From contig NZ_CP013126.1 of assembly GCF_001441165.1 (NCBI RefSeq), positions 3,587,383 to 3,651,382 of the forward strand: a DNA stretch of 64,000 nucleotides, read 5' to 3'. The position numbers were made by a program, and so were the translations under genes. Below, one piece after another: positions 35,047 to 44,336 of this stretch. The stretch's first letter is position 1. Each line of letters starts with the position of its first letter. The notes beneath the pieces are model-generated. The model did not search any database. It was not told the DNA's origin and saw only the letters and a list, made by a program, of their open reading frames with translations. This DNA is from Acidipropionibacterium acidipropionici (GTDB lineage: Bacteria > Actinomycetota > Actinomycetes > Propionibacteriales > Propionibacteriaceae).

Positions 35047-37620
35047 TCAATCGCCGGGTCTAATCCGGTTCTGGGTGAGCCGATCGATGACCTGACTTGG
35101 CAGGCAGCCATTCTCGGTCATGACTGATCTGACGTGTAGCTTCAGGGCCTGCTCCGATGCGATTCCGACTGCAGTCGTCAGCAGGTCCGCCCAGACGACG
35201 GCAGCATCGCTGGCGATCTCCTTCGCGACTGCGGTAGAGGCCAGGTAGACGTTTGGGTTTGCTGCCTGAGAGTGCTGGGGATCTACCGACAACTTGTCCG
35301 ACACGATGATTGCTGGGCTGCCCGCTGGCGGATGATCCATCCCTCGATCCGCCGCCAGTTGGTCGAGCTGAGTGTTGGCCTGGCGAACGTCCTTGAGCGG
35401 TAGCAGGCCATCGTCGTGTTCCTCGGACTTGGCCTCAATAGTCATCCAGATTGCAGTGCCCCATACCCAGGCAGAGTCGCAGCGGCCTTGGCCCTTTGGC
35501 TTGGAAGCCTCGGCTCCGAGGAACGATCCCAGAATCGTCAGGCCGCGTTCGTATTGGGTCGCCTCATCCTGGGCGAGACCCTCCTGCATCTCGGCGAGGG
35601 CAGCGTTGATCTGCTTTGGTTTGAGTTGGCCGCGCAGGCGGGCGACGACGTGATTCACAGCCACGATGTCCTCAGGAACGAGCGGGACGCTTTCGGCGTC
35701 GGGAAGCTCCCGCATCTCCTTGAGCCAGGTGCTGCGATTGGCGGCGAGTGCGGCGTCTCGAACAAGCCGTCGGGAACGTGACCGCTGGGTCTCGTCTTGG
35801 GCACCAAGGTGCAACCACATACCGGCGAGATACAGCAATAGGCCGCGATAGCCCCGTGTGGCCGCCGGCCCGACGTGCGGCACCGCTTCCTGGAGCTTCT
35901 CGCTAGCGCCAATCCAGTCGCCGCCGAAGGCCAGCTGCCACGCCTCAACCTCCAGCGCAGCAGCCTTGCCGAGAGCGTCGGTTCCTGGTGGCTCAACCTT
36001 GACGGCGTCCTGTCGGAATTCGGCCACCGCTGGCTCACCTTGCTCACGCCAGTCGGCCCCATGTTCAAGGAACATCTCGACGTTCTCTATCAGCTCGTCA
36101 GGTGCGACGCCCCTACTGTTCTGCCAACCGAACTCGACCTCGGCCTGCAACTCCGGTTCGAGCGCTCTGAGGTTCTCGGGCCGAGAGAAGTACTTCATGA
36201 TGTCCGAACCGAGCACGACTACCACGGCGTAGTCGTTCGGACCACGAGTGCAGCGGCCGGCGCCCTGCACGATGCGGGTGCGAAGGCGCTCGGCGAGAGC
36301 GGCATTGGCTTCCGCTCGCTCGCTCAGGAACCGCTCCTGCAGCCCGACGGCATCCGGTTTGCCACCGAGGACAACGATCCGGCAAGCGTTACCCGGCAGG
36401 TCGAGCCCGTCGTAGCGGTTGGCCAGGCCCAGCACCCCAGTTGGAGCCGCGGCGAAGGACTCCAAGCCGTGCTGTTCTAGGTGATCTCGCCCCATAACCG
36501 GCACGCCATCACCAGCCAGGGCCGCGGCTGCTGCCTCGGCGTTCGCGACAGTTTCCTGACTCAGCACGAGCGCCTTGTCGGTGAGACCGATGATCTGCTT
36601 GGTAAGTCCGATCGCATCCCCACCCTTCACCAGGTCCGGGAAGACAAACAGCCGACGACCAGAGCGCGGAGGTGTCTTGGTCGGAAGCGGCATTCTCACG
36701 ATCTCCCGCCGGCCGAAGGCGCGTTCGAGCTCGCCGCCCGAGCCGAGGGTCGCTGACAGGTAGATGCGCTGCTTGGCCCGAGCGAAGATGTGGTTCTCGT
36801 AGGTCGGCGGGATCATCGGGCGGATCTGGATGCCACCGTAGGACAGGTAGACACAGCAGGCTGCCAGGCCTGACCGGATCATGGCGAGCTTGTACGAGTG
36901 AGGCTTGGTGAGACCGGCCAGTGCCGCGTCGAGCTTGGTCAGTGCCGTCTGATCGACCGCGGGCAGGATGAGGCGCACCTGGTGGTGCGCGCCGGGATCG
37001 GGCTCGCCTTCCAGGCGCTGGATGAGGAGACCAGACAGGAACGGCTTCAGCGCTTCCAATACCTCGAGGTAGGCATCCTCGTCGTCGTAGCGACGGATGC
37101 TGATGCCGTACTCGTTTCCGACGAACTGCTCACCAGCATGAGCGTCATCGAAGATCAGGAGTCGGGGCTCGGGCAGCTTTGGGCTGCTGTTGAAGACGGC
37201 ACTGTAGGTCGTGAGCCCGATCGCCTCGCCGCCCTCGACCGATGCCTCATCCGCGGGATCCCAGTGCTTGGCGCTACCGGTCAGGTTGGAGACCGGAACG
37301 CCCTCGCGCTCAGCCGTCGCCGCCACCTGACGCGCGAGCTGCTTGGTTGGAGTCGCGTAGATAACTGGCCCCGCGGTCTTCCGCCGTACCCACTCCGCGA
37401 TGAGCAAGCCGGGTAGCGTCTTGCCTGTACCCGTCGGCAGTTCCAGCGCGAGATCTGGGGTGTCTTGGTGGCCCTCCGCGTAAGCACGAATGACGTCGCC
37501 TTGATGCAACCAGAGCGAGTCAACAGCGGCCGTGGTCCGTGGCAGAGTTCCGCTGAGGTACAGCTCCTCCGGCGACGGGAACTCTTGAACCGTCCGCTTG
37601 GTCTTGCCCAGGAATGCCAT
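35047..37620 (-). CDS. SF2 helicase with nuclease-like C-terminus
   Basis: Protein of 857 residues. Helicase motifs: LELPTGTGKTLPGLL near residue 62 (Walker A), YATPTKQLARQ, LLIFDDAHAGEQ (motif II as DDAH), IYLSATLG, ANRYDGLDLPG and RIVQGAGRCTRGP (motif VI). The ordering resembles Rad3/XPD-like helicases, without the iron-sulfur cysteines. Near residue 718 RCDSAWVWGTAIW and TIEAKSEE, then QANTQLD, form a D...ExK...Q pattern like PD-(D/E)xK nucleases. It follows the NACHT gene by 194 bp on the same strand and may be co-transcribed. Confidence 0.75.
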   Translation of the reverse strand: MAFLGKTKRTVQEFPSPEELYLSGTLPRTTAAVDSLWLHQGDVIRAYAEGHQDTPDLALELPTGTGKTLPGLLIAEWVRRKTAGPVIYATPTKQLARQVAATAEREGVPVSNLTGSAKHWDPADEASVEGGEAIGLTTYSAVFNSSPKLPEPRLLIFDDAHAGEQFVGNEYGISIRRYDDEDAYLEVLEALKPFLSGLLIQRLEGEPDPGAHHQVRLILPAVDQTALTKLDAALAGLTKPHSYKLAMIRSGLAACCVYLSYGGIQIRPMIPPTYENHIFARAKQRIYLSATLGSGGELERAFGRREIVRMPLPTKTPPRSGRRLFVFPDLVKGGDAIGLTKQIIGLTDKALVLSQETVANAEAAAAALAGDGVPVMGRDHLEQHGLESFAAAPTGVLGLANRYDGLDLPGNACRIVVLGGKPDAVGLQERFLSERAEANAALAERLRTRIVQGAGRCTRGPNDYAVVVVLGSDIMKYFSRPENLRALEPELQAEVEFGWQNSRGVAPDELIENVEMFLEHGADWREQGEPAVAEFRQDAVKVEPPGTDALGKAAALEVEAWQLAFGGDWIGASEKLQEAVPHVGPAATRGYRGLLLYLAGMWLHLGAQDETQRSRSRRLVRDAALAANRSTWLKEMRELPDAESVPLVPEDIVAVNHVVARLRGQLKPKQINAALAEMQEGLAQDEATQYERGLTILGSFLGAEASKPKGQGRCDSAWVWGTAIWMTIEAKSEEHDDGLLPLKDVRQANTQLDQLAADRGMDHPPAGSPAIIVSDKLSVDPQHSQAANPNVYLASTAVAKEIASDAAVVWADLLTTAVGIASEQALKLHVRSVMTENGCLPSQVIDRLTQNRIRPGD

Positions 37621-37814
37621 GTCCGTCGATGCCTGCCTGTCGTCCGAGTGCCTGTTGCTCTGCTCCAGCTCTCGCCGCTCCGGACCAGGCGGTCATCGTG
37701 GCTCTGAACTGATGCCGTCATCACGGTACTTGAGCTGGAGCGCTCGTGGACAATTCCGTACTCCTGAGGTCCGCCGACGCGAGGTCACCGGAACGCCGGG
37801 CGCGAACGCCGTTT

Positions 37815-40800
37815 CTATCGGTAGACGGGCTTTGCGTCGACTTTCAGCCACTTCCCATCCCGGGCCACGCTGAGCAGCGAGGGCACAGACTCCGGGCTGT
37901 CGCGCGACGCGGGCGCTACACCATCTCGCCCTGTTGTCGACGGTGCCCAGGTTCGGAGTTGGTTCAGAGCAGCCAGCTCCGGATTGTCCGTGGCCGCTGT
38001 GACTGGCCGGTCCTTCAGCCAACCGTAACGAGCGATCTGTTCGGCGGCTCGGAGGACCGTGCCGCGACGTGACGCAGGGAGCTGAGTGAGCACGGACTCC
38101 AGTGATGACCACAGCTCTGTCACGACAGGCGAGGACGCTACGCACCACAGAGCAAGTACCCACTCGGCTCTGGCCAGGTCGTCGTCAAGGGCATCGAGCT
38201 GTTCCCGCCACCATTGGGAGTTGCGGTTGTTGGCGCGGACTTGCGCGAGGAGTTCGGACGGGTGGCTCGTGTCCCCGAAGGGCCCGGCACCGGGCTTCTT
38301 CACATAGGCAGGCGATAAGGGTGACGCGGCGCCGATGATCGCGATCTCGGACACGAGCCAGCGGCGTCCGACGTGGTCGTGCAGTGCAGCGGCCGTCTCA
38401 GCCCAGGGGAATGTACTGCCCTTCTGGCCCGCTTTGAAGGCTCGCTGCTTGGCGATCTGGGTGTACGCAGAGCCTGCCCGCCGGAGCTGGCTGATCGCCT
38501 CGTTTCGGCGCCGCTTGGCCTTCTCGTCACCGCCGACGAACCCGGTGTTGGAACTTGTGAGGAAGTCGCCCGGCGACAGGGCGACCGCGACTTGCGCCGG
38601 CATGGAACGCGTCGATGTCACGCAGGGGCATTCCCCCTCTAGGACTGCGTCGAGAAGCGCTGCTTCGAGTGAGCTTCCTGACGGGGGGACCAGACCGGCG
38701 CTCAGGACCAGCTCGGCGGCACCATTGGACAGGTCCATGTGCTCGAGCGACGCAATGAGGCCTGCGCCGGCCTCGCACTGAGCGCCGATCTTGAGCCATG
38801 CGTTCTGCTCGGGTGTGCCGATGGCTGCGGTGAGTTGGGCATGCCACCACGCACCGAACTGGCTGCGCTGGTTCAACAGTTCGCGCAGAGCGCGTACTCG
38901 CTGAGCGTTGCCCCTATCGGCCGGGTCCTTGCTGACCAGGGTAGTGAGCCGGACCCAGGTGGGATCAGGTCCGTCCTCGTCCGGGAGGTCGGGCAGTCCG
39001 GGCAGCGAGATGATGTCGCGACGGTCTAGCGCCGAAAGTAGGACCGTGATCCCGAAGTCGGAGCAGAGTGCGGTGAGAATTTTGCGCGCTTCGCGGGGGC
39101 GACGCAGAAACACACCATCGGTGAGGAGGGCCCATGCGGCGAGATAGGAAGCGGGTGAGGTGCTCTGCGCCAGCTCTTGCTCGATCCCCGCGGTGAGCGT
39201 ATAGATGCCGTTGCCCTTGGCGTTGCCGCCGTAGAACCTGGCGGTGTTGAGCCAGTACGGCCGCCGAAGCAGCTCGCGCAGCACGGTCGCACTGTCGAAG
39301 TCCGTGTTGTCCTCGCCTGCGTTGTGGTAGAGGAACCGGGCCGCGAAATACTCCCGTAGAGAGAGCACCTCAAACTCGTAGGTTCCGTCAACCTTGCTGG
39401 TCAGCGCCCACAGCCGATCGCTCGCTCCTTCGAACAGCTGGTCGACGATCGACTCGCGGTTGCCATAGGTGCGTTGGAAGTGCCGCATTGCTTCCTTGAG
39501 TTCGTCCACGCTCATACGGCCGTTGATCTGTGATTCCTCGGTGTGTGCGTGGAGGTACCAGCCGAGGAATGGAATGATCTCAAGCAGTTCTTCCTTGTGG
39601 TCGCGCACCGCCTTGGGATGCTTGTTCGCTTCGCGGGCCAGGAGAAGCTCGACGTACTTGTCGTAGAGATCCGTACGCTGGGTCGGCGTGGCAGCACCCT
39701 GTTGGTGGAGGAGATCCAGCAGGATCGTGAGCTGCATCGGGTTGCCGGCGAGTTCGTTGATGTAGGGCTCGCGGCTCTTATCCTTAAAGCTCTTCCGCAA
39801 GGCGCGACCGTCCTTGCCCTTGATCCCCCGGACCGCGCACCATTTGCGCAGGTACGTGTCCCGTTGGTCGACGGTGAGTTGGTTAAGGGTCACGATCTCG
39901 AACAGGTTGGTTGACGGCTCGGGAAGTTCACCGGCGCTGGGGCGCGTGGTGACGACGACCTTGGGCGGGTCGGAGTATGCCTTCCCGCGACTGACGAACT
40001 TGTCGATCTCTCTAACGATCCTGCCGCGCATGGTGCTGCTGCCGACTTCGTCGAGCCCGTCCAGCACGACGAGGCTGGGGACTCGCTCGAAGATGTCCTG
40101 CACCGTCTTCGCATCGGTGGTGATTCCGCCGCTCTCGTGCGCCATCAGGTCGGCGAGGAAGCACTCGATGGTCGCCTGCTCGCCCTTGCGTGACTTGCCC
40201 TTCGGTTGCTTGCGGTCCTCGGAGTGGTCCCACACATTGTTGCCACCGAGCCAGAGTGCATAGTCGCTCAGGTCCAGTCTGACGGGGAAACGTGGTTGAT
40301 CCAGTTTGGGTAGCGAATCAGACCGGTCGGCCTCGGGGATGAACAACCTGCGGTGGGCCTGGCAGATGTACTGGCTCAGCGTCGATTTGCCCTGTCCCGG
40401 TGCGCCGCGGACGAGTGTGAACGGAGCCGGTGAGCGCAGAAGATAGGCGGCGGCACCTCCCACTGTGTTCAGTGCTTGTGCTTGCGAGTGTCGGCTGGCT
40501 GCGGTGTGGACGCGATCGGCGGTGACGTCGACGAAGAGGTCCACGACCCTCTCCCGGTCCACGTCGGACTGGCTGAACTTGACGCGTTTGTCGTCTTCCC
40601 ACTGGGTTGCGGCGACCTTACGGATCAGGTCGCGATGCGCCTTATCCTTCCCGGCGCCGACGTGTTCGGCGACGAGGTATCGGACCAGGTCCCACCCGGC
40701 GAGCATCTCGGCGTAGGCCCATTTCGTCTCGGCCGGCGCGTTGTCCACCCACGGGTTCAGGGCCTCGCGCCAGATGCAGGTCATCTGCTCGTAGCCGAAC

Positions 40801-41183
40801 TCCTTCGCGTACGTCTGGAGCTTCTTGTCCAGTCGATCGAACGTGCCCGAGTCTTCCTTGGCCGTGCTGCCGACGTTGGTGACCAGCGTGTAGTGACGGA
40901 CTCCCTGTGCCGCCAGACGCTTCAGACTGGCTTCCTCGTTCTTGACGACCTGATCGAGCCAGGTGACCGGGTCCTTCTCCTTGCCGCTGACCGACCACTT
41001 GACCTGATAGATCAGGACCTTCGAGGCGTCGACTCTGCGCAGGCCGTCGCGGCCGCCATCGGCCTGCCGGAGTGCCATCGGGATGTAGTCGGGGAACTGG
41101 TTCGCGAGCAGTGCGCTGACGAGCTGCTGGAAGTCGTGGTCGCCGAGGCGCTCGTAAAGGTACCTGTGTCGACTCTCGGGCAT
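37815..41183 (-). CDS. Mrr-like nuclease fused to NACHT NTPase (NLR-like defence protein)
   Basis: Protein of 1122 residues. The N-terminal 60-70 residues carry an Mrr-like restriction nuclease: LGDHDFQQLVSALLANQF, QADGGRDG (catalytic Asp) and YQVKW (QxK). A NACHT-type STAND ATPase follows: VRGAPGQGKSTLSQYI near residue 262, LVVLDGLDEVG near 371, VVVTTRPSA, and the winged-helix end LSLREYFAARFL. The last 450 or so residues are helical and probably form the sensor. ATG at 41183 has GAGGGAG upstream. By analogy with Avs and bacterial NACHT proteins it probably senses a phage product and activates the nuclease; not shown here. Confidence 0.8.
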   Translation of the reverse strand: MPESRHRYLYERLGDHDFQQLVSALLANQFPDYIPMALRQADGGRDGLRRVDASKVLIYQVKWSVSGKEKDPVTWLDQVVKNEEASLKRLAAQGVRHYTLVTNVGSTAKEDSGTFDRLDKKLQTYAKEFGYEQMTCIWREALNPWVDNAPAETKWAYAEMLAGWDLVRYLVAEHVGAGKDKAHRDLIRKVAATQWEDDKRVKFSQSDVDRERVVDLFVDVTADRVHTAASRHSQAQALNTVGGAAAYLLRSPAPFTLVRGAPGQGKSTLSQYICQAHRRLFIPEADRSDSLPKLDQPRFPVRLDLSDYALWLGGNNVWDHSEDRKQPKGKSRKGEQATIECFLADLMAHESGGITTDAKTVQDIFERVPSLVVLDGLDEVGSSTMRGRIVREIDKFVSRGKAYSDPPKVVVTTRPSAGELPEPSTNLFEIVTLNQLTVDQRDTYLRKWCAVRGIKGKDGRALRKSFKDKSREPYINELAGNPMQLTILLDLLHQQGAATPTQRTDLYDKYVELLLAREANKHPKAVRDHKEELLEIIPFLGWYLHAHTEESQINGRMSVDELKEAMRHFQRTYGNRESIVDQLFEGASDRLWALTSKVDGTYEFEVLSLREYFAARFLYHNAGEDNTDFDSATVLRELLRRPYWLNTARFYGGNAKGNGIYTLTAGIEQELAQSTSPASYLAAWALLTDGVFLRRPREARKILTALCSDFGITVLLSALDRRDIISLPGLPDLPDEDGPDPTWVRLTTLVSKDPADRGNAQRVRALRELLNQRSQFGAWWHAQLTAAIGTPEQNAWLKIGAQCEAGAGLIASLEHMDLSNGAAELVLSAGLVPPSGSSLEAALLDAVLEGECPCVTSTRSMPAQVAVALSPGDFLTSSNTGFVGGDEKAKRRRNEAISQLRRAGSAYTQIAKQRAFKAGQKGSTFPWAETAAALHDHVGRRWLVSEIAIIGAASPLSPAYVKKPGAGPFGDTSHPSELLAQVRANNRNSQWWREQLDALDDDLARAEWVLALWCVASSPVVTELWSSLESVLTQLPASRRGTVLRAAEQIARYGWLKDRPVTAATDNPELAALNQLRTWAPSTTGRDGVAPASRDSPESVPSLLSVARDGKWLKVDAKPVYR

Positions 41184-41460
41184 TGCGTGCTCCCTCTGCT
41201 CCAGCCCGAACATCTCGCTGGGCGCCGTCGGGAACCTCTCTCCTGTTGCATCTATTGAACCTCGTTCGCTGCGCGGATGCACGGAGCCACGCAGACCCAT
41301 GGCGTGCCGGACCTCTTCCAAGGCAACGCCGACGGCGGTATCGTTGGGGGTAGGCGGCCTCTACCTGCGTGGCCCACCGCCGGATGCGGTGGGAAGACCA
41401 GCTAGCTTCGGCCGGAGCGGTCCTTCTTGATTCCTTGTCGCCGGAGACGAGGAGAGGACT

Positions 41461-41811
41461 GTGCTTATGTTCCGCCTGATCTGGATCGGCAGCGTCTACA
41501 CGCGCTACTTCCTGCGCCGCTACATGCCCACCAACATCCTGCTGGATCTGATCCGCACGCGCCGCGAACTGAAGTGGGGCGTGCCAGCGATGCTGCTGGC
41601 CATTCCATACCTGTACGTGGCGAGCTTCCTGTCGGTGCTGATCGAGGACGGCGCACCGGGCTGGCTGCATGTGCTGGTGGTGCTGTGCATCTGGAACGCG
41701 ATGAAGTTCGCGTTCATGGGTCCGGTCAGCGTCGTCCTACTGCTGAGGGCTCGCGTATCCGAGTCGCAGGAGCGTCGGATGCTGCGCCGCTCAGCCACCG
41801 TCATGGCCTGA
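41461..41811 (+). CDS. Small membrane protein of the conjugative element
   Basis: Protein of 116 residues starting with FRLIWIGSVYTRYFLRRYMP, with two membrane helices (VPAMLLAIPYLYVASFLSVL and LHVLVVLCIWNAMKFAFM) and a basic tail. Very similar small proteins sit beside relaxase genes in actinobacterial elements and are often labelled sulfate permease, which a 116-residue protein cannot be. Role unknown, perhaps in transfer. The GTG follows GAGGAGAGG; an ATG two codons later is possible. Confidence 0.7.
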   Translation: MLMFRLIWIGSVYTRYFLRRYMPTNILLDLIRTRRELKWGVPAMLLAIPYLYVASFLSVLIEDGAPGWLHVLVVLCIWNAMKFAFMGPVSVVLLLRARVSESQERRMLRRSATVMA

Positions 41812-41882
41812 CTCTGCCACCAGCAGAAGGGGCCTGACCGGCGCACCTTCTCGGCACGATCCGACCGAGAAGGAGCACCTCC

Positions 41883-42381
41883 ATGTCTGCCATCACAGAT
41901 CTCTCTCCGGATGAGCGCCGCGCTCGGGTGATGCTGTCGCTGCTGGCCGAGCCTGACGACCCCCTCACGGGTCGACTGGTCCGGAAAGCCGGTGCAGCCG
42001 AGGCGTTGAGGCTCCTCGACGGTGACGGCCCGGTGCCTGGGCTGAACCGTGTCGATTCACAGGTGTGGCGTGACCGGCTGTCTCTGCGGACGCGGCGCGA
42101 CGATGTCGCTGGGCGCCTGAACAGCATCGAGCGTAGCGGGATCACCGTGTTGATCCCCGACGACGAGCACTGGCCTGGTGCACTGGATGATCTCGGTGAC
42201 CGCGCCCCGTACGTGCTGTTCGCGCGCGGGGCGACGTCGTTCCTGACCCAGCCAATGAGCGACCTGGTGACCGTGACCGGTGCTCGCGCCTCGACAGGCT
42301 ATGGGGAGCAGGTTGCCACACAACTCGCTGCCGGTCTGGCGGCGAACGAACGAGTGACGGTCGCTGGTGGCGCGTACGGGA
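41883..42381 (+). pseudogene. dprA-like gene, 5' part, cut by insertion sequence
   Basis: The first 166 codons of a DprA/Smf-like protein: the N-terminal helical domain, then SGITVLIPDDEHWPGALDDL, DRAPYVLFARG, VTVTGARASTGYG and the start of the nucleotide-binding motif VAGGAYG. Here the insertion sequence begins, and the frame runs on for a few unrelated codons to 42434. DprA-like proteins bind single-stranded DNA and load RecA; copies on mobile elements may protect incoming DNA. The rest is at 43758-44259. Joined at the target repeat the two parts give 331 residues. Confidence 0.88.
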
Positions 42382-43757
42382 CGTCTTGCCTCATGTCAAG
42401 ATGTCCGGATGAGCGCAGCGCTTGCCTCAGCTGAAATGTCCGGATGGAGATGAGTCAGGCGGCGGGTTGGTCGGTCTGGGTGCGACGTTCGGCTAGGCGG
42501 ATGAGCTGGTTCTGGATGTCGGTGATCCGCCGGGCCAGATCGGCGGGGTTGAGCCTGTCGTGCTCGGCTGCCAGGCGGGCCCGTGTGGCGGGGTCCAGGA
42601 CACCGGAGTCGACCAGCCGCTGGTAAGGGGTCTTGGGCTTGTCGTAGACCCGCTTCTTGCGCCCCGCGGAGGTGGTGGTCCAGCCGATGGCCTTGACGCA
42701 GGGCAGTAGGTGGTTCTTGCGGGCCATCACCAGGGGCCACAACTGGTTGAGCAGCTGAAGCTCGGTTGCGGTCTCGTAGCGGTATCTGAAGGCGTGGCGG
42801 CGGACCCAGTCGCCGTTGCGCTGCTCGACGTGGGCGTTGTCGTTCTTCTTGTAGGGCCGCGAGCGGGACATCGCGATGTCGTGGCCCTTCGCCCAGTCGA
42901 TGAGGCCCCAGTTGATGAACTCCGACCCGTTGTCGACGTGGACCTCCGCCACGGGCACGGGCATCTGGTCGACGATCCGGTCCATGCCGGCCCCGATGTG
43001 GACGAATGCCTTGTTCTTGACCGTGGTCAGGACCGTGTAGCCGGAGACGGGCAGGGTGGCCGACAAGGTCCACAGGAATTCCCCGACCAGGGTGTGGCCG
43101 CAGTGGGCCACGGTGTCGACCTCTACCAGCCCGGGATCGGTGATCGGCCCGTCCAGGCTGGTGCGCAGCGGCACCGCGGCACGCAGGATGTGAGGGGCGG
43201 GTCGGGTGGCTGACAGGCCGGCGGCCGGGTAGGCGGCGTCCTTGAAGGGTTTCAGGTACCTGTCGATGGTGGCCGCCGACATGGAGCGCAGTTCGGTCAG
43301 CACCGCGGGGGTGGCCCGGCGGGTGACTTTCCCGAACTCCTTGAAGCGTTCCAGCCTGTTCAGGGTGTCGTCCATCACGGGGGCCAGGTACTTCCCGGAG
43401 GGCTGACCCGTCACGCTCCACACGTGCTGGAGGACCTTCACGGCGTCGTAGGAGTACTTGCGGGGCCGGGGCCGGCGCTTCTGCTGGGACGCGGCACCTT
43501 TCCGCGTCAGGGCTGCCCGGATCGCGCGGCGGGCGTGGTCACGGGTCCAGCCTGTGGTGGCGGTCAGGGAGTCCAGCAGCACCGACTTGTCCTTCTTCGA
43601 TGCGGCCCGGTACTGGTGGGCGTACTTCTTGGTGATCTCACGGCGTGCGGCCATCGACAGCTCCCGATCCATGGCCCGGGCCTACACCGTCAGTACGCGG
43701 ACATCCTCATCTGAGGCACGTGCTGCCGCATCCGGACCTTTTACGTGAGTCTCGTCG
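42382..43757 (-). mobile_element. Insertion sequence with DDE(35) transposase, inside dprA
   Basis: A 1376-bp element carrying one transposase gene. It is flanked by the direct repeat CGGGA (42377-42381 and 43758-43762), which when collapsed restores the dprA reading TAC-GGG-ATC-GAA exactly. The ends are imperfectly complementary: reading inward from each side, CTCA(T/C)GT then about nine bases and GTCCGGATG, followed by a second subterminal block GCCTCAG(C/A)TGA. The exact terminal bases could shift by one or two. The IS family is not assigned. Confidence 0.85.
42455..43654 (-). CDS. DDE transposase with integrase (rve) core
   Basis: Transposase of 399 residues. An N-terminal helix-turn-helix region (TATTGWTRDHARRAIRAAL) is followed by an RNase H-like core whose acids are VEVDTVAHCG, EVHVDNGSEF and NDNAHVEQRNGDW; the second Asp and the Glu are separated by 35 residues, the DD(35)E spacing. 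The C-terminus is basic. The ATG at 43654 is chosen because GGGAG lies upstream and relatives begin MxAARREITKKY; a longer version starts at 43672. It lies within the element that splits dprA, in the opposite orientation. Confidence 0.9.
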   Translation of the reverse strand: MAARREITKKYAHQYRAASKKDKSVLLDSLTATTGWTRDHARRAIRAALTRKGAASQQKRRPRPRKYSYDAVKVLQHVWSVTGQPSGKYLAPVMDDTLNRLERFKEFGKVTRRATPAVLTELRSMSAATIDRYLKPFKDAAYPAAGLSATRPAPHILRAAVPLRTSLDGPITDPGLVEVDTVAHCGHTLVGEFLWTLSATLPVSGYTVLTTVKNKAFVHIGAGMDRIVDQMPVPVAEVHVDNGSEFINWGLIDWAKGHDIAMSRSRPYKKNDNAHVEQRNGDWVRRHAFRYRYETATELQLLNQLWPLVMARKNHLLPCVKAIGWTTTSAGRKKRVYDKPKTPYQRLVDSGVLDPATRARLAAEHDRLNPADLARRITDIQNQLIRLAERRTQTDQPAA

Positions 43758-44259
43758 CGGGATCGAAGGTGCCGTCCACCGCGCGACGCTCGCTGCGGGT
43801 GGCGACACCATCGCAGTCCTGGCTGGAGGAGTTGACCGCCCGTATCCGAATGGTCATCGGGAGTTGCTGGACCGGGTGGCCGATGTCGGGGTCTTGGTGA
43901 GCGAGCTGCCGCCGGAATCGGCGCCGACACGGCAACGCTTTCTGGCACGTTCTCGACTCATGGCTGCTCTGTCGGGAGCGACGGTCGTGGTCGAAGCCGG
44001 TGCCCGGTCCGGGTCGCTGCGTGTGGCCACCGAGGCGTACCGACTGGGGCGTGGCGTCGGTGCGGTGCCCGGTCCGGTGACGAGCGTAAACAGCATCGGC
44101 CCGCACGAGCTGGTGCGTACCGGCGTGGGGCGATTGGTCACGTCCGTGACGGATGTCGAGCAGCTGGTGTCTTACCCGGAGGACGGGCGCACGGCTCTGG
44201 CCCCGGAGTTCCAGCGTCGTGAAGCACCGGGAAGGGAGACGGCGACGCGTTCCATGTAG
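43758..44259 (+). pseudogene. dprA-like gene, 3' part
   Basis: Continuation of the disrupted dprA-like gene: IEGAVHRATLAAGGDTIAVL directly continues the GGAYG of the 5' part, then AGGVDRPYPNGH, SELPPESAPTRQRFLARSR, VVVEAGARSGSL and GAVPGPVTSVNS, all DprA motifs. The upstream open frame from 43645 belongs to the insertion sequence. No start or ribosome site is evident, so this part is probably not translated on its own. Confidence 0.88.
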
Positions 44260-44279
44260 ACCGTTGAGCCAGTCCGGAG

Positions 44280-44306
44280 GCCTCGCATTCTGGACGGATG
44301 TGAGGC
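44280..44306. terminator. Possible terminator between dprA and relaxase
   Basis: GCCTCGCAT and ATGTGAGGC can pair over nine positions with one G-U pair and a nine-base loop. The position, between two convergent genes, suits a terminator, but there is no U tract. Confidence 0.35.
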
Positions 44307-44336
44307 CCGCTTCTTTGCGCGTATCCACTGTCCGGG

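Noticed and set aside
34994..35128. Short plus-strand frame from a GTG after GGAGG
   Set aside because: It has a fair ribosome site but reads antisense into the helicase 3' end and shows no conserved features.
33892..37620. Hachiman (HamA/HamB) system
   Set aside because: A nuclease-like gene next to an SF2 helicase suggested it, but the genes are convergent, the small protein has an AbiJ-like N-terminus rather than an evident DUF1837 pattern, and the helicase carries its own nuclease-like tail.
41461..41811. Sulfate permease
   Set aside because: Proteins of this kind often bear that label, but 116 residues with two helices cannot form a permease.
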